A stretch of DNA of 64,000 nucleotides from Silvimonas iriomotensis (lineage in GTDB: Bacteria; Pseudomonadota; Gammaproteobacteria; Burkholderiales; Chitinibacteraceae): assembly GCF_014645535.1 (NCBI RefSeq), contig NZ_BMLX01000001.1, forward strand, positions 427,169 through 491,168, in the 5' to 3' direction. The notes below the pieces were generated by a model, which was not told the DNA's origin, made no database searches, and saw nothing but the letters and a program-made list of their open reading frames with translations. The stretch's first letter is position 1, and the number at the start of each line of letters is the position of its first letter. Position numbers and translations under genes: made by a program. Below, in pieces: positions 1 to 9,314 of the stretch.

Positions 1-912
1 TGGGTGGTCGGCGGGTGGGGTGAGGACGCGGGCGAGGTCGAAGAAGCTGTTAAGGGGTTCGACGCCGAGGGCGTAGTGGCGGCCGGACCAGGGGGCAAAG
101 GCGCGGCCGCCGTTGCTGACCCAGATCAGCGCGTCGGGGAGTTGGCTGGTGTCCCAGTCCAGTTCCACCTGGGCGCGCCAGCCGGGGTAGCGTAGTACGA
201 AGGGTGGTTTGCAGTTGCGCAGTTGCAAGAGTTCTTCGGTGGCAAAGGGCAACGGCAAGCGGGTGATGTCCAGCGTGCCGGTGGTGGCGGGCAGGGCGTT
301 GATGCTGCTGGCGCTGTGATCCGGCAACAGGCGCGAGACGCCGGTTTCGGTGGGTTCCGGGTAGGTGTGCACGCTCTCGACCGGGCAGGCGATGACTTCC
401 ACGCCGCTTTGCGGCACGGCAAAGGTGGGGTGCAGGGCCACGGGCAGGCGGATGGGTTGGCGCACGTGGATGGTGAGCGTCACCGTCAGGGCCGGGCTGT
501 CGGGGTCGGGGCGGATTTCGCGCTCCAGCCGGGCGACGGGGTCTCCGGCGGGGTAGTTGATGGCGACGGTCAGGGCGTCAGATGTTTGCTGCACCAGTTG
601 CCATTCATGATTGGCACCGTAGCCGTGATCATGCGGGTTGGCGTCGTCTGCTTTGGGCCAGGCCGGGTCGGTGTGTCTGGGCGCGTGCGCCATGCCGAAC
701 GGCACACAGGGCCACTCGCCACGCAACTGGCGCAGCACGCCGGGCCATTGGGGGTCTGGTGTGTCGCCCCATGGGGCGATCTGAAGGGGTTGAATGCGCT
801 GGCCGTTATCCAGTTCAAAGCTCACCGGGGCCAGCATGCCGCCCAGCGCCTGGATCGTGGCTTCACCCCAGGCCCAGTCGATGGTCCAGCCAGGGTTGTT
901 CAGATTGCCCAT
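1..912 (-). CDS. Galactose mutarotase-like (aldose 1-epimerase superfamily) protein, C-terminus cut by window edge
   Basis: The reading frame is open from an ATG at 912 to the edge of the window, giving 304 residues without a stop, so the C-terminus is missing. The sequence begins MGNLNNPGWTIDWAWGEA and is rich in Trp, Pro and His. It contains HPTFAVPQSG in mid-protein and, near the visible end, APWSGRHYALGVEPLNS, which resembles the C-terminal substrate-pocket strand of aldose 1-epimerase-like beta-sandwich proteins. Its ATG overlaps the stop of the upstream DUF4380 gene by 13 bp, so the two are probably co-translated. By position it should act on a sugar or sugar derivative handled by the locus. 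The fold assignment comes from motif resemblance, and the substrate is unknown. Confidence 0.6.
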   Translation of the reverse strand, partial: MGNLNNPGWTIDWAWGEATIQALGGMLAPVSFELDNGQRIQPLQIAPWGDTPDPQWPGVLRQLRGEWPCVPFGMAHAPRHTDPAWPKADDANPHDHGYGANHEWQLVQQTSDALTVAINYPAGDPVARLEREIRPDPDSPALTVTLTIHVRQPIRLPVALHPTFAVPQSGVEVIACPVESVHTYPEPTETGVSRLLPDHSASSINALPATTGTLDITRLPLPFATEELLQLRNCKPPFVLRYPGWRAQVELDWDTSQLPDALIWVSNGGRAFAPWSGRHYALGVEPLNSFFDLARVLTPPADHP

Positions 913-1826
913 GCAGCTTCCTCAATCGTGTAGTCCGCCCGCTCGCCCGGGTTCAGGTGGGCCAGCGGCGCGTGTGTTTCAATTTCCAGATAGGGCGCGT
1001 GTTGTGCGTTGAAGACTTCCAGCGGGTGACCGTGCGCCCAGGTGGCGTGCGCGGGGATGACCGAATTGCGCTGATAGCAGAACTGGCCTTGGGGCAGATC
1101 AATGTCGGCCCACATTTCGCCGTTGTCGCTGTCAAAACCCACTTTGAATTGCAGGGCTTCATCACAGACGACCTCTGTGCGCCGATCAGCCGGCAACAGC
1201 ACGCCATGCGCCCACAGATCTGCCACCGGGCCTTTGTCTGGCATCAGGTGTACGCCATCACGCTCATGGCGACTGCTGGCCGGACGCGGGACCGACACCG
1301 TGGCCGGGCGCAGCATCATCAGCACATCCCACAAACCGCAGTGCAAAGTGTGTTCGCCCATATTGATCATGGCATGGTCAATCCGCCAGGTGCTGCCGCC
1401 AGCCGGCAGGGTGATGCGCCGGGTCAGCTGCAAGCCACTGGCCCGGTCAACCGGGCTTTGCATTTCAATACCCATGCTCGTGTCGTCCAGCCAGGTCTGC
1501 GTGACCAGCCAGTTACCGCTATCCAGATCACGATGCGGCTTGCCTTGCGGCCAGCGCGTTTCCGGCGCAATCCACGTCTTGCCACCGCCCCATAGCGGAA
1601 AATCCCAATCCACACACAGCGCCGCCCAGCGTTGCGGGGCAAAATCCGGCACTTTGCCGGCCAGCGCCGGGTTGATATAGGCCAATTGCACGTCATTCAC
1701 ACTGATCCCCATCAGCCGCCCACCCACCTGCGGCACGATATGCAACTTGAGCGGGCCCTGCTCCAGCAGCCAGGCCTGCCAGCCATGGAAATTAGTCTGG
1801 ATCAGCTGTCGGTGGCCGTTGATCAC
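900..1826 (-). CDS. DUF4380 protein, mutarotase-like beta-sandwich, GTG start
   Basis: About 308 residues, beginning (V/M)INGHRQLIQTNFHGWQAW. It carries PQVGGRLMGISVND, WDFPLWGGGKTWIAPE and a C-terminal LEIETHAPLAHLNPGE, the pattern expected of DUF4380 / galactose-mutarotase-like proteins. The frame stays open upstream to 2234, but that extension is low-complexity sequence from a dispersed repeat (QLQLQ-type translations in other frames), so I reject it. I chose GTG at 1826 because AGGA lies about nine bases before it and no ATG is available nearby. The gene overlaps the following mutarotase-like gene by 13 bp. Probable role: sugar binding or anomer conversion in the rare-sugar locus; no activity can be read from the sequence. 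Confidence 0.65.
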   Translation of the reverse strand: MINGHRQLIQTNFHGWQAWLLEQGPLKLHIVPQVGGRLMGISVNDVQLAYINPALAGKVPDFAPQRWAALCVDWDFPLWGGGKTWIAPETRWPQGKPHRDLDSGNWLVTQTWLDDTSMGIEMQSPVDRASGLQLTRRITLPAGGSTWRIDHAMINMGEHTLHCGLWDVLMMLRPATVSVPRPASSRHERDGVHLMPDKGPVADLWAHGVLLPADRRTEVVCDEALQFKVGFDSDNGEMWADIDLPQGQFCYQRNSVIPAHATWAHGHPLEVFNAQHAPYLEIETHAPLAHLNPGERADYTIEEAAWAI

Positions 1827-1939
1827 GGTGATGTCCTGTGTGTCTGGTTGGTTGATAAAACCCGGCCGATCTGAAAAGCGGCAGGGCAAAACAATCGCGC
1901 GGCGCGGATGCTGCAGTAGCTGTTGTTGCCGTCGATTTT

Positions 1940-2232
1940 TCGACGTTGCAGTTGCAGTTGCAGTTGCAGTTGTCGTTGCGGTTGCCTTTGACGTTGCCCC
2001 CCTTGACTGCGCCGAGCATCGCAGCAAGGCGCGGCGACAAAGGCGAAGCGGTAGGCCGCAGGCCGAACACGCGAGCCAGCCGCGCCTTGCGAGAAGCGCA
2101 GGGAACTCGCGTAGCGAGCGCAGTCGCAGGGGTCGCCTTTTCTTTGGTGCCTTTCTTTTGGCGACCCAAAAGAAAGGCACTTGCTGTCGGGCAACCCCCG
2201 ACATGTAAACACCCGCGCCGCCAGGCGCTAAC
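1940..2232 (-). repeat. Dispersed structured element, copy 1
   Basis: First of three related elements, here oriented leftward and starting 126 bp downstream of the stop of the hydroxyacid dehydrogenase gene. In order on the minus strand it has a GCGCC/GGCGC hairpin near 2232; a 15-bp perfect hairpin (2147-2161 with 2166-2180, loop GTCG); a CTCGC-TAC-GCGAG hairpin (2106-2118); a 12-bp pairing of GCAAGGCGCGGC and GCCGCGCCTTGC (2079-2090 with 2024-2035); an invariant CTGCG...CGCAG stretch; and a tail of CAACTG-type hexamer repeats (about 1940-1985). The stem sequences differ from those of copies 2 and 3 but still pair. It fills most of the gene-free stretch 1827-2358; the rest (2233-2358) shows nothing I recognise. 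Confidence 0.85.
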
Positions 2233-2358
2233 ATCGCAGTTCTTCGCGACGAAGTAGCAGATCAGGCCAGCCGAGCCATCCCTCCAGGAAAAGCGCCCCC
2301 GGACCTCCACTACCGCTTCATCCACGCCACAACCTCAACATCCACGCCCGACTAAAAA

Positions 2359-3390
2359 TCAACTCTTGCTCACCGGCTTGCTCCGGAACATCGCCACCGT
2401 CTCCGGCTGCGCCACCTTGCACATGATCGGCGGCAAGCCGCGCGCAATCAACTCGGCATCGGCCACCGTGCGCTTGCCAATCTGCCGCAACGCCTCATCC
2501 ATCGCCCCGGCCTGATGCGGCGACAACAACACATTGTCGCCACTGCGGGCGCGGTGATTCGCCGGTACCGGTTCTTGCGGGAACACATCGGTCGCCACGC
2601 GGATATGGCCGCTTTCGGCGGCGTCCAGCATGGCATCAAAGTCCACCACGCCAGCGCGGCTGACCAGAATCAGCGATGCGCCTTTGGGCATGCTGGCAAA
2701 GGCATCGGCACCCAGGAAACCCTGGTTTTGCGAGGTCACGCCCGCGACCACAAAAGTGATTTGCGAGGTTTGCAGCACTTCATCCAGCGTGGCGGCCTGG
2801 CAACCAAAGCTGGCAATGTAATCGGCCGGCAGCCACGGATCAAACGCGCGGATGGTCGGGTTGAACGGCGCCAGTAGCGGCACGATGGCGCGGCCCAGAT
2901 CACCAAAACCGATAAAGCCGATGTTCTGGCGATGCAACGAGTACGCGTCGCGGTTGGCATCCAGACCGTATTTTTCGGTGTTGTTGCGGAAATACCGGTC
3001 AGAACGGCTGATGCCGCGGGCCAGGTCAATGGCCATACCCAGCGCGGCTTCGGCGACGGGTTCGGCAAACACCGGGCTCACGTTCAGCACGCGCACGCCG
3101 TGGCGCATGGCGTAGTCGTAATCAATATTGGGCAGGAAATTTCCCTCGACATTCACAATGGCGCGCAGCCTGGGCGCGCGTTCCAGCCGTTCGCGCGGCA
3201 GGTCGATCTGGCCGATGATGATCTCGATTTCCGGGGCCAGTTCGTTGAAACGGGCGTCGGTCAGTTCGGCGGCGTTGTCATGGATCACCAGTTCGCCCAG
3301 CGCCTTGAGGCGGGCCAGATCGCTGGCGTCAAAAATGTCCGCCACTTTGCGGGGCGAGGGGACGAGCAGGATGGTTTTCTTGTCGGACAT
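2359..3390 (-). CDS. D-isomer-specific 2-hydroxyacid dehydrogenase (NAD-dependent)
   Basis: 343 residues starting MSDKKTILLVPSPRKVADIF; the start at 3390 has GAGGAG a few bases upstream. The Rossmann nucleotide-binding motif is IGFIGFGDLGRAIVP in mid-protein. The catalytic set of the family is visible as VSRAGVVD (Arg), ATDVFPQEPVP (Glu) and LLSPHQAGAMDEA (His). The best family match is the SerA/phosphoglycerate-dehydrogenase-like group; the short C-terminus leaves no room for an ACT regulatory domain. It would oxidise or reduce a 2-hydroxy/2-keto acid, and in this locus perhaps a sugar acid formed after the Gfo/Idh/MocA step, which is inference. It lies 84 bp downstream of the HAD gene on the same strand. 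Confidence 0.85.
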   Translation of the reverse strand: MSDKKTILLVPSPRKVADIFDASDLARLKALGELVIHDNAAELTDARFNELAPEIEIIIGQIDLPRERLERAPRLRAIVNVEGNFLPNIDYDYAMRHGVRVLNVSPVFAEPVAEAALGMAIDLARGISRSDRYFRNNTEKYGLDANRDAYSLHRQNIGFIGFGDLGRAIVPLLAPFNPTIRAFDPWLPADYIASFGCQAATLDEVLQTSQITFVVAGVTSQNQGFLGADAFASMPKGASLILVSRAGVVDFDAMLDAAESGHIRVATDVFPQEPVPANHRARSGDNVLLSPHQAGAMDEALRQIGKRTVADAELIARGLPPIMCKVAQPETVAMFRSKPVSKS

Positions 3391-3474
3391 ATCGAACTCC
3401 TCGGCCGCGGTGGCCGTGTGTGCTGGTTTTGTGTGCCGGTGGCCGGGCACCGGTGGGTATGGGGCGGATACGGG

Positions 3475-4098
3475 TTACAAAGGCAAACCCAGCGTGCGCA
3501 GACGCTGCGCGGTCTGGGCGGCCGCAGTGTGGTGAATCCCTTGCCAGCCAAAGCGCGCGGCGGCTTCGGTGTTGACGCGGGTGTCGTCAATAAAGGCGAT
3601 TTCCTGCGGCGTGATGTCGGGCATATCCATGACGATGCGCTCATGCGTCAGCAGATACAGCGGCAGCGCCGGTTTGGCCATGCCTTCCTGACCAGACACA
3701 ACAATGCGGCGGAACCCTTGCAGGAACGGGTAATGCGTCAGCGCATACGGCCAGGTCTCGGCCGCCCAGTTGGTCAGGGCGTAAACCGGAATACCGGCCT
3801 GGCGCAGCGCGTCGAAAATCGCCATGCCGTCGGGCAAGGTGCCCCGCAGCATCTCTGGCCAGCGGCGGTAAAAAAGGCGGATCAGCATCTCGTGCTGCGG
3901 GTGGGCGGCGGCCAGTTCATCGGTGCCGGCCTGCAGGCTTTGCCCGGCGTCTTGCTGCAGGCGCCAGGCGCCGTTGCAGATGTGGCCCAGAAAGTGGCTG
4001 CGCGCAGCGTCATCGGGGATGAGTTCGCGGTAGACGTACTCGGCATCCCAGTCGAACAGCACGCCACCCAGATCGAATACAACGGCTTTGATGGCCAT
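3475..4098 (-). CDS. HAD-superfamily hydrolase (probable sugar-phosphate phosphatase)
   Basis: 207 residues starting MAIKAVVFDLGGVLFDWD, which is HAD motif I in the FDLGGVL form seen in YihX-like phosphatases and haloacid-dehalogenase-like proteins. Motif II is ALTNWAAET, the Lys of motif III lies in GMAKPALPLY, and motif IV is IAFIDDTRVN. A helical cap lies between motifs I and II. The likely reaction is hydrolysis of a phosphate monoester; the substrate is unknown. The ATG at 4098 has only a weak ribosome site, and a complete intrinsic-terminator hairpin ends 16 bases upstream of it, so transcription must read through that hairpin or start within it. A longer frame to 4305 runs back through the terminator and is not credible. 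Confidence 0.8.
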   Translation of the reverse strand: MAIKAVVFDLGGVLFDWDAEYVYRELIPDDAARSHFLGHICNGAWRLQQDAGQSLQAGTDELAAAHPQHEMLIRLFYRRWPEMLRGTLPDGMAIFDALRQAGIPVYALTNWAAETWPYALTHYPFLQGFRRIVVSGQEGMAKPALPLYLLTHERIVMDMPDITPQEIAFIDDTRVNTEAAARFGWQGIHHTAAAQTAQRLRTLGLPL

Positions 4099-4114
4099 GT
4101 TGTGTTCCAGCGGA

Positions 4115-4150
4115 ATAAAAAAAGGACTGGCAGTGAGGGACTGCCAGTCC
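4115..4150 (-). terminator. Intrinsic terminator after alsC, directly upstream of the HAD gene
   Basis: On the minus strand an 11-bp perfect stem (GGACTGGCAGT / ACTGCCAGTCC, 4124-4134 with 4140-4150, loop CCCTC) is followed by seven U residues. It should end the als transporter transcript, yet it sits 16 bases before the ATG of the HAD gene. Confidence 0.85.
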
Positions 4151-4190
4151 GGCAGAATCAGGCACAGCATTGAGCCTGAGGAGGAAAATC

Positions 4191-4290
4191 GCGGTTCATA
4201 AAACGCGGCAGGCTGCGTTGTACTCGCTTGCCGTACTTGCACGTACTGATCTGCGCTCGCACGCCTTGCCTGCCGCGTTTTATGAACCGC
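4191..4290. repeat. 100-bp element with 23-bp perfect terminal inverted repeats
   Basis: The ends 4191-4213 (beginning GCGGTTCATAAAACGC) and 4268-4290 are exact reverse complements, separated by 54 bp that contain further GTAC-centred inverted pieces. There is no ORF inside. It lies between alsC and the HAD gene, next to the terminator. It looks like a miniature non-coding repeat of the MITE/REP kind; other copies would have to be sought outside this window. Confidence 0.75.
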
Positions 4291-4352
4291 TCGGGCGTTG
4301 GTCAATCAAACTGGCGGGCTATGTTATGTTCGCTTGCCAGATCAGCAAGGGT

Positions 4353-5348
4353 TTACTTCTTGCGGCCAAACAGCTTGTCGGCGGTGACGGCGCCAATGAT
4401 CAGCGCGCCCATCACGATCTGCTGGTAGTAAGACTGCACGTTCATGATGTTCAGGATGTTGTTGATCACGCCGATGATCAGGCCGCCGACCACCACGCCT
4501 GTCACTGCGCCACGGCCGCCGAAGAAGCTGGTGCCGCCGATAATGGCCGAGGCAATGGCGAAGGTTTCAAAGCCGGTGCCGGCATTGGGTTCGGCCGCGC
4601 CGGTCCGCGCTACGGTGACCACGCCTGCCACGCCGGCACAGACGCCAGAGATAATGAACACCATCAGCGTGTGCAGCTTGATATTGATGCCAGAGAACCA
4701 CGCGGCCTGGGCGTTGCCACCAAGGGCGTAGATGTTGCGGCCCAGTTTGGTGAAGCGTGCCAGGAAGTACAGAAAGCCCGACACCGCTACGGCGATCAGC
4801 ACGGGCACCGGAATCCCCAGCAAGCGGCCGGCCACGATGTCAGAAAAGCGCGGATCAAAGCCGAACACCGACCGCGCATCCGAGATGATCAGCGTCACGC
4901 CGCGGTAAATGGCCATGGTGCCCAGGGTGATGATGAAAGGGTGCAACTGGGTCACGTTGACCAGTACGCCGTTGATGGCGCCCAGCATGGCGCCCAGCAG
5001 CACGCCGCCCAGCAGGATGGCCAGCCAGAACGGCATGCCGGCGACCATCAACTGGGCCGACACCATGCCGGTGAGCGCCAGCATGGAACCCACCGAGAGG
5101 TCGATCCCGGCGATCAGGATGGTGAAGAACACGCCACAAGCCAGCAGGATCATCACCGAGCTTTGCAGCAGCACCTGTACAAGGTTATCGCGCGTCAGGA
5201 AAAACTGCGGCGAGAGCGCGCTGGAGATCACCACCAGCAAAATCAGGATGCCCAGCGTGCCGTACTTTTGCCAGAGGGAGCCCAGGCCCAGTTTGGCCTT
5301 TTGCTCAGTGCCCGCGGTCAGCGTGGCGGCATTGGCTTGCGTTGTCAT
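4353..5348 (-). CDS. alsC: D-allose-type ABC transporter permease
   Basis: 331 residues with about nine hydrophobic segments. The segment SSVMILLACGVFFTILIAGI followed by DLSVGSMLALTGM is the signature region of ribose/allose-type permeases. The stretches around VFIISGVCAGVAGVV and FAIASAIIGGTSFFGGRGAV closely resemble E. coli AlsC as I know it. I chose ATG 5348 because GGAGA stands eight bases upstream; an in-frame ATG at 5369 is less well placed. The partner ATPase gene ends 67 bp upstream. It forms the inner-membrane channel for a sugar delivered by the periplasmic protein. Transport family and type are secure; that the sugar is allose rather than another pentose or hexose is inferred from similarity of all three subunits. 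Confidence 0.9.
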   Translation of the reverse strand: MTTQANAATLTAGTEQKAKLGLGSLWQKYGTLGILILLVVISSALSPQFFLTRDNLVQVLLQSSVMILLACGVFFTILIAGIDLSVGSMLALTGMVSAQLMVAGMPFWLAILLGGVLLGAMLGAINGVLVNVTQLHPFIITLGTMAIYRGVTLIISDARSVFGFDPRFSDIVAGRLLGIPVPVLIAVAVSGFLYFLARFTKLGRNIYALGGNAQAAWFSGINIKLHTLMVFIISGVCAGVAGVVTVARTGAAEPNAGTGFETFAIASAIIGGTSFFGGRGAVTGVVVGGLIIGVINNILNIMNVQSYYQQIVMGALIIGAVTADKLFGRKK

Positions 5349-5415
5349 ATCGTCTTTCTCCATATTCATTCAGCCCCTGTTATCAACGGGGTTTACCGAT
5401 GTGCCAGTCGCGCCT

Positions 5416-6924
<1,509 letters not shown>

Positions 6925-6975
6925 TGCTGTATCCATGTGAGGTGTGAGGGGAGAGGTGTGAGGGGTAAAACCGGA

Positions 6976-7004
6976 GAACAGACCCTGGCCTGCCAGGACT
7001 GTTC
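6976..7004 (-). other. Stem-loop between alsB and alsA
   Basis: GAACAG (6976-6981) pairs with CTGTTC (6999-7004), and CCTGG (6984-6988) with CCAGG (6993-6997), around a four-base loop and a small internal bulge. There is no U-run, so it is more likely an mRNA-stabilising or processing hairpin that favours alsB than a full terminator. Confidence 0.5.
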
Positions 7005-7028
7005 ACCTCACCCCTCGCTCCTTACGCC

Positions 7029-7973
7029 TTACTCTTTGGTCACAATCTTCGAATCAATGGCGACAAACTGCGGGGTGCTGTCAGGCTTGATGGCCGGCTT
7101 GGTCTTCACGCTCTGCACCAGGATATCCAGCGATTTGGCACCCAGAGTCGCGGTGTCCTGGGCCGCCGTTGCGGTCAGTTCGCCACGCTTCACCGAGTCA
7201 ATGGCTTCAGGCACGCCGTCGGTCCCCATTACCAGCACCTTGCCCAGCTTGCCGGCATTCTTCACCGCCTGGACAGCGCCCAGCGCCATGGTGTCGTTGG
7301 CGGCGTAGATGGCTTTCAGATCCGGATTGCGTTGCAGGATGTTGGTGGCTACATCCAGCGCGCGGGAGCGATCCCAGTCGGCCGGCAGGCTGGCCACTAC
7401 CTTGACATTGGGCGCAGCGGCGAAGGCTTTCTTCACGCCATCACGACGCGCATCACCCGACGAGTTACCGGCCTTGCCTTCAATAATGGCGACCTTGCCA
7501 CCGGCGCTGCCCAGCTTGCTGACAATGTACTTGCCGGCTTTCTCGCCCAGCGCCGCGTTGTCGGTCGCGAGGAACGCCACCACGCTGCCACCGGCCGCCT
7601 TGAGCTGGCTCATGTCGACCTTCTCATCCATGTTCACAACATAGATGCCTTTCTTGTTGGCCGCGGCGATGGCTTGCACCACGTTCACCGGCGAGATCGG
7701 CGCCACGCCGATGGCCTTGTAGTTCTTGTTCACGACGTCTTCCAGCAGACGTTGCTGGCCGGTGATGTCGTCTTCACTGTTAGCTGCGAAGATATCGACC
7801 TGGACGCCCTGTTTTTTGGCTTCGGCCAGGACGCCGTCTTTCATGGCAACCCAGTACGGGCTGGCCAGGGTTTTCAGTACCACGGCGTAATCTGCGGCAA
7901 AAGCGGATTGCACCGGGCCCAAGGTGAATGCGGCGGCACCGGCAATAGCCAGGGTCAGTTGCTTGATGTTCAT
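7029..7973 (-). CDS. alsB: Periplasmic D-allose-binding protein of ABC transporter
   Basis: 314 residues with a clear signal peptide (MNIKQLTLAIAGAAAFTLG..., cleavage likely after SAFA). The mature protein starts ADYAVVLKTLASPYWVAMK, and the segments GKVAIIEGKAGNSSGDARR, PADWDRSRALDVATNILQRN and AIYAANDTMALGAVQAVKN are very like E. coli AlsB as I know it. It should capture the sugar in the periplasm and hand it to AlsC. The start has GAGGAG just upstream. It is the first gene of the transporter trio and lies 160 bp after the Gfo/Idh/MocA gene on the same strand, so it may share that promoter or use its own. Confidence 0.92.
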   Translation of the reverse strand: MNIKQLTLAIAGAAAFTLGPVQSAFAADYAVVLKTLASPYWVAMKDGVLAEAKKQGVQVDIFAANSEDDITGQQRLLEDVVNKNYKAIGVAPISPVNVVQAIAAANKKGIYVVNMDEKVDMSQLKAAGGSVVAFLATDNAALGEKAGKYIVSKLGSAGGKVAIIEGKAGNSSGDARRDGVKKAFAAAPNVKVVASLPADWDRSRALDVATNILQRNPDLKAIYAANDTMALGAVQAVKNAGKLGKVLVMGTDGVPEAIDSVKRGELTATAAQDTATLGAKSLDILVQSVKTKPAIKPDSTPQFVAIDSKIVTKE

Positions 7974-8133
7974 GGTGACTCCTCGACGGGTTTAAGCGTC
8001 TTTTTATGATTCCGTGATTGAACCCGGAGGTCTCAGCCGCGGAATAAGTGGTGATGAGCAAGATTCACTGCACAAGTCGTCATTTCAAAGCGTTCCGCAA
8101 GCCAGACAGGCAGGCTGCAGCCGCCGCACTGCA

Positions 8134-9261
8134 TCAGGCCGGGATTGAAGTCCAGGCCCGCTGTTTCGCCGAGGCCAGAATGGCTTCGACAATCTGCGCA
8201 GAGCGCGCACCGTCAGCGAAGGTTGGCAGACCTTCACGGGGCTCCCCGCGAATTTGCGAATAGGTATCGGCCACAAAGGCCTCAAAGCAATCGGCATAAC
8301 CCTGGGCGTGGCCGGCGGGCAGGGTGGCCAGGCGGCGTTGCTCGGCCGCGCCTTGCGACGGGTCCTTGACCCACAGTTGCATGGCATCACGCTGACCCAC
8401 CCACAGGCGTTCCGGCTCTTCCTGGTTAAAGGTCAGGCTTTCATTCATGCCGTCGATTTCAAACCACAGATGGTTTTTGCGACCGGCGGAAACCTGGCTG
8501 ATGGTCAATGTGGCCAGCGTGCCCTTGTTGGTACGCAGCAAGGCGCCGGCAATGTCTTCGGTGGTGACGGCCATTTTTGCCGCATCGGCATCTGCTGCGC
8601 CGGAGAACGTGGCGCGGGTGGCGGCTGGGCGTTCGGCCAGCACGGTCTTGAGCGAACTGACGGCTTCGACAAAGCGCTCGCCCGTGACCCATTCCATCAG
8701 ATCGCACCAGTGCGAGCCGATATCGGCAAACGCGCGGGAGGCGCCGCCCTTGACGGCATCGACACGCCAGTTGGTGTCATTGGCACCCAGCAGCCAGTCT
8801 TGCAGGTAGTTGCCATGAATCAGATTGAGTGCGCCCACTTCGCCGCTGGCAATGCGGGCACGGGCCTCGCGCACCATGGGGTGATAACGGTAAACAAACG
8901 GCACGGCGGTAACCAGACCGCTATCGCGGGCCAGTGTGGCCAGTTCCGTGGCGTCGGCCAGCGAGGTGGCGAGCGGCTTTTCGCAGATCACATGCTTGCC
9001 GGCCAGCAGGGCGCGGCGTGCCAGATCATGGTGCGTGGCATTGGGGGTGCAGATATGCACTACATCAATGGCCTTGTCAGCGAACACGGCATCGGCATCC
9101 GCGTAGGCTTCGCAGTGCCATTGCTGTGCTACCGCGCGGCTGCGCTCCGGGCTGGAAGCCACGACGCCACGCAGCACACTGCCGCTTAACGCTGCTGCAC
9201 GACGGTGTACTGCACCAATCATGCCCGTACCAATAATCGCAATTCCCAGCTCTTTATTCAC
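8134..9261 (-). CDS. Gfo/Idh/MocA-family NAD(P)-dependent sugar oxidoreductase
   Basis: 375 residues. The nucleotide-binding motif near the N-terminus is GIAIIGTGMIGAVHRRAA, followed by IDVVHICTPNATHHDLA and the family hallmark CEKPLATSLAD. A later SHWCDLMEWV supplies the usual C-terminal-domain His/Asp region. I place the start at GTG 9261 because GGAGG stands five bases upstream; the alternative ATGs at 9294 and 9300 lack a ribosome site. The enzyme would oxidise or reduce a hydroxyl of a sugar or inositol. It is divergent from the ROK gene at 9438 and heads the leftward sugar operon. The substrate is not determined by sequence. Confidence 0.88.
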   Translation of the reverse strand: MNKELGIAIIGTGMIGAVHRRAAALSGSVLRGVVASSPERSRAVAQQWHCEAYADADAVFADKAIDVVHICTPNATHHDLARRALLAGKHVICEKPLATSLADATELATLARDSGLVTAVPFVYRYHPMVREARARIASGEVGALNLIHGNYLQDWLLGANDTNWRVDAVKGGASRAFADIGSHWCDLMEWVTGERFVEAVSSLKTVLAERPAATRATFSGAADADAAKMAVTTEDIAGALLRTNKGTLATLTISQVSAGRKNHLWFEIDGMNESLTFNQEEPERLWVGQRDAMQLWVKDPSQGAAEQRRLATLPAGHAQGYADCFEAFVADTYSQIRGEPREGLPTFADGARSAQIVEAILASAKQRAWTSIPA

Positions 9262-9314
9262 GACTGCCTCCGTTTTGTGCGATGTAGTATTCATCTGCAC
9301 TACTACAGCGCAAA

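Noticed and set aside
223-1595. Long plus-strand frames opposite the mutarotase-like and DUF4380 genes
   Set aside because: Composition (Gly, Arg, His, Gln-rich) and lack of motifs mark them as antisense shadows of GC-rich genes. Similar shadows lie opposite alsA, argG, flgE, uraA and rho.
1827-2234. N-terminal extension of the DUF4380 frame back to 2234, rich in Thr-Ala and Arg repeats
   Set aside because: It translates the dispersed structured element and its hexamer tail. GTG 1826 has a proper ribosome site and gives a normal protein.
4191-4290. Insertion sequence
   Set aside because: Only 100 bp, no transposase frame; at most a non-autonomous repeat.
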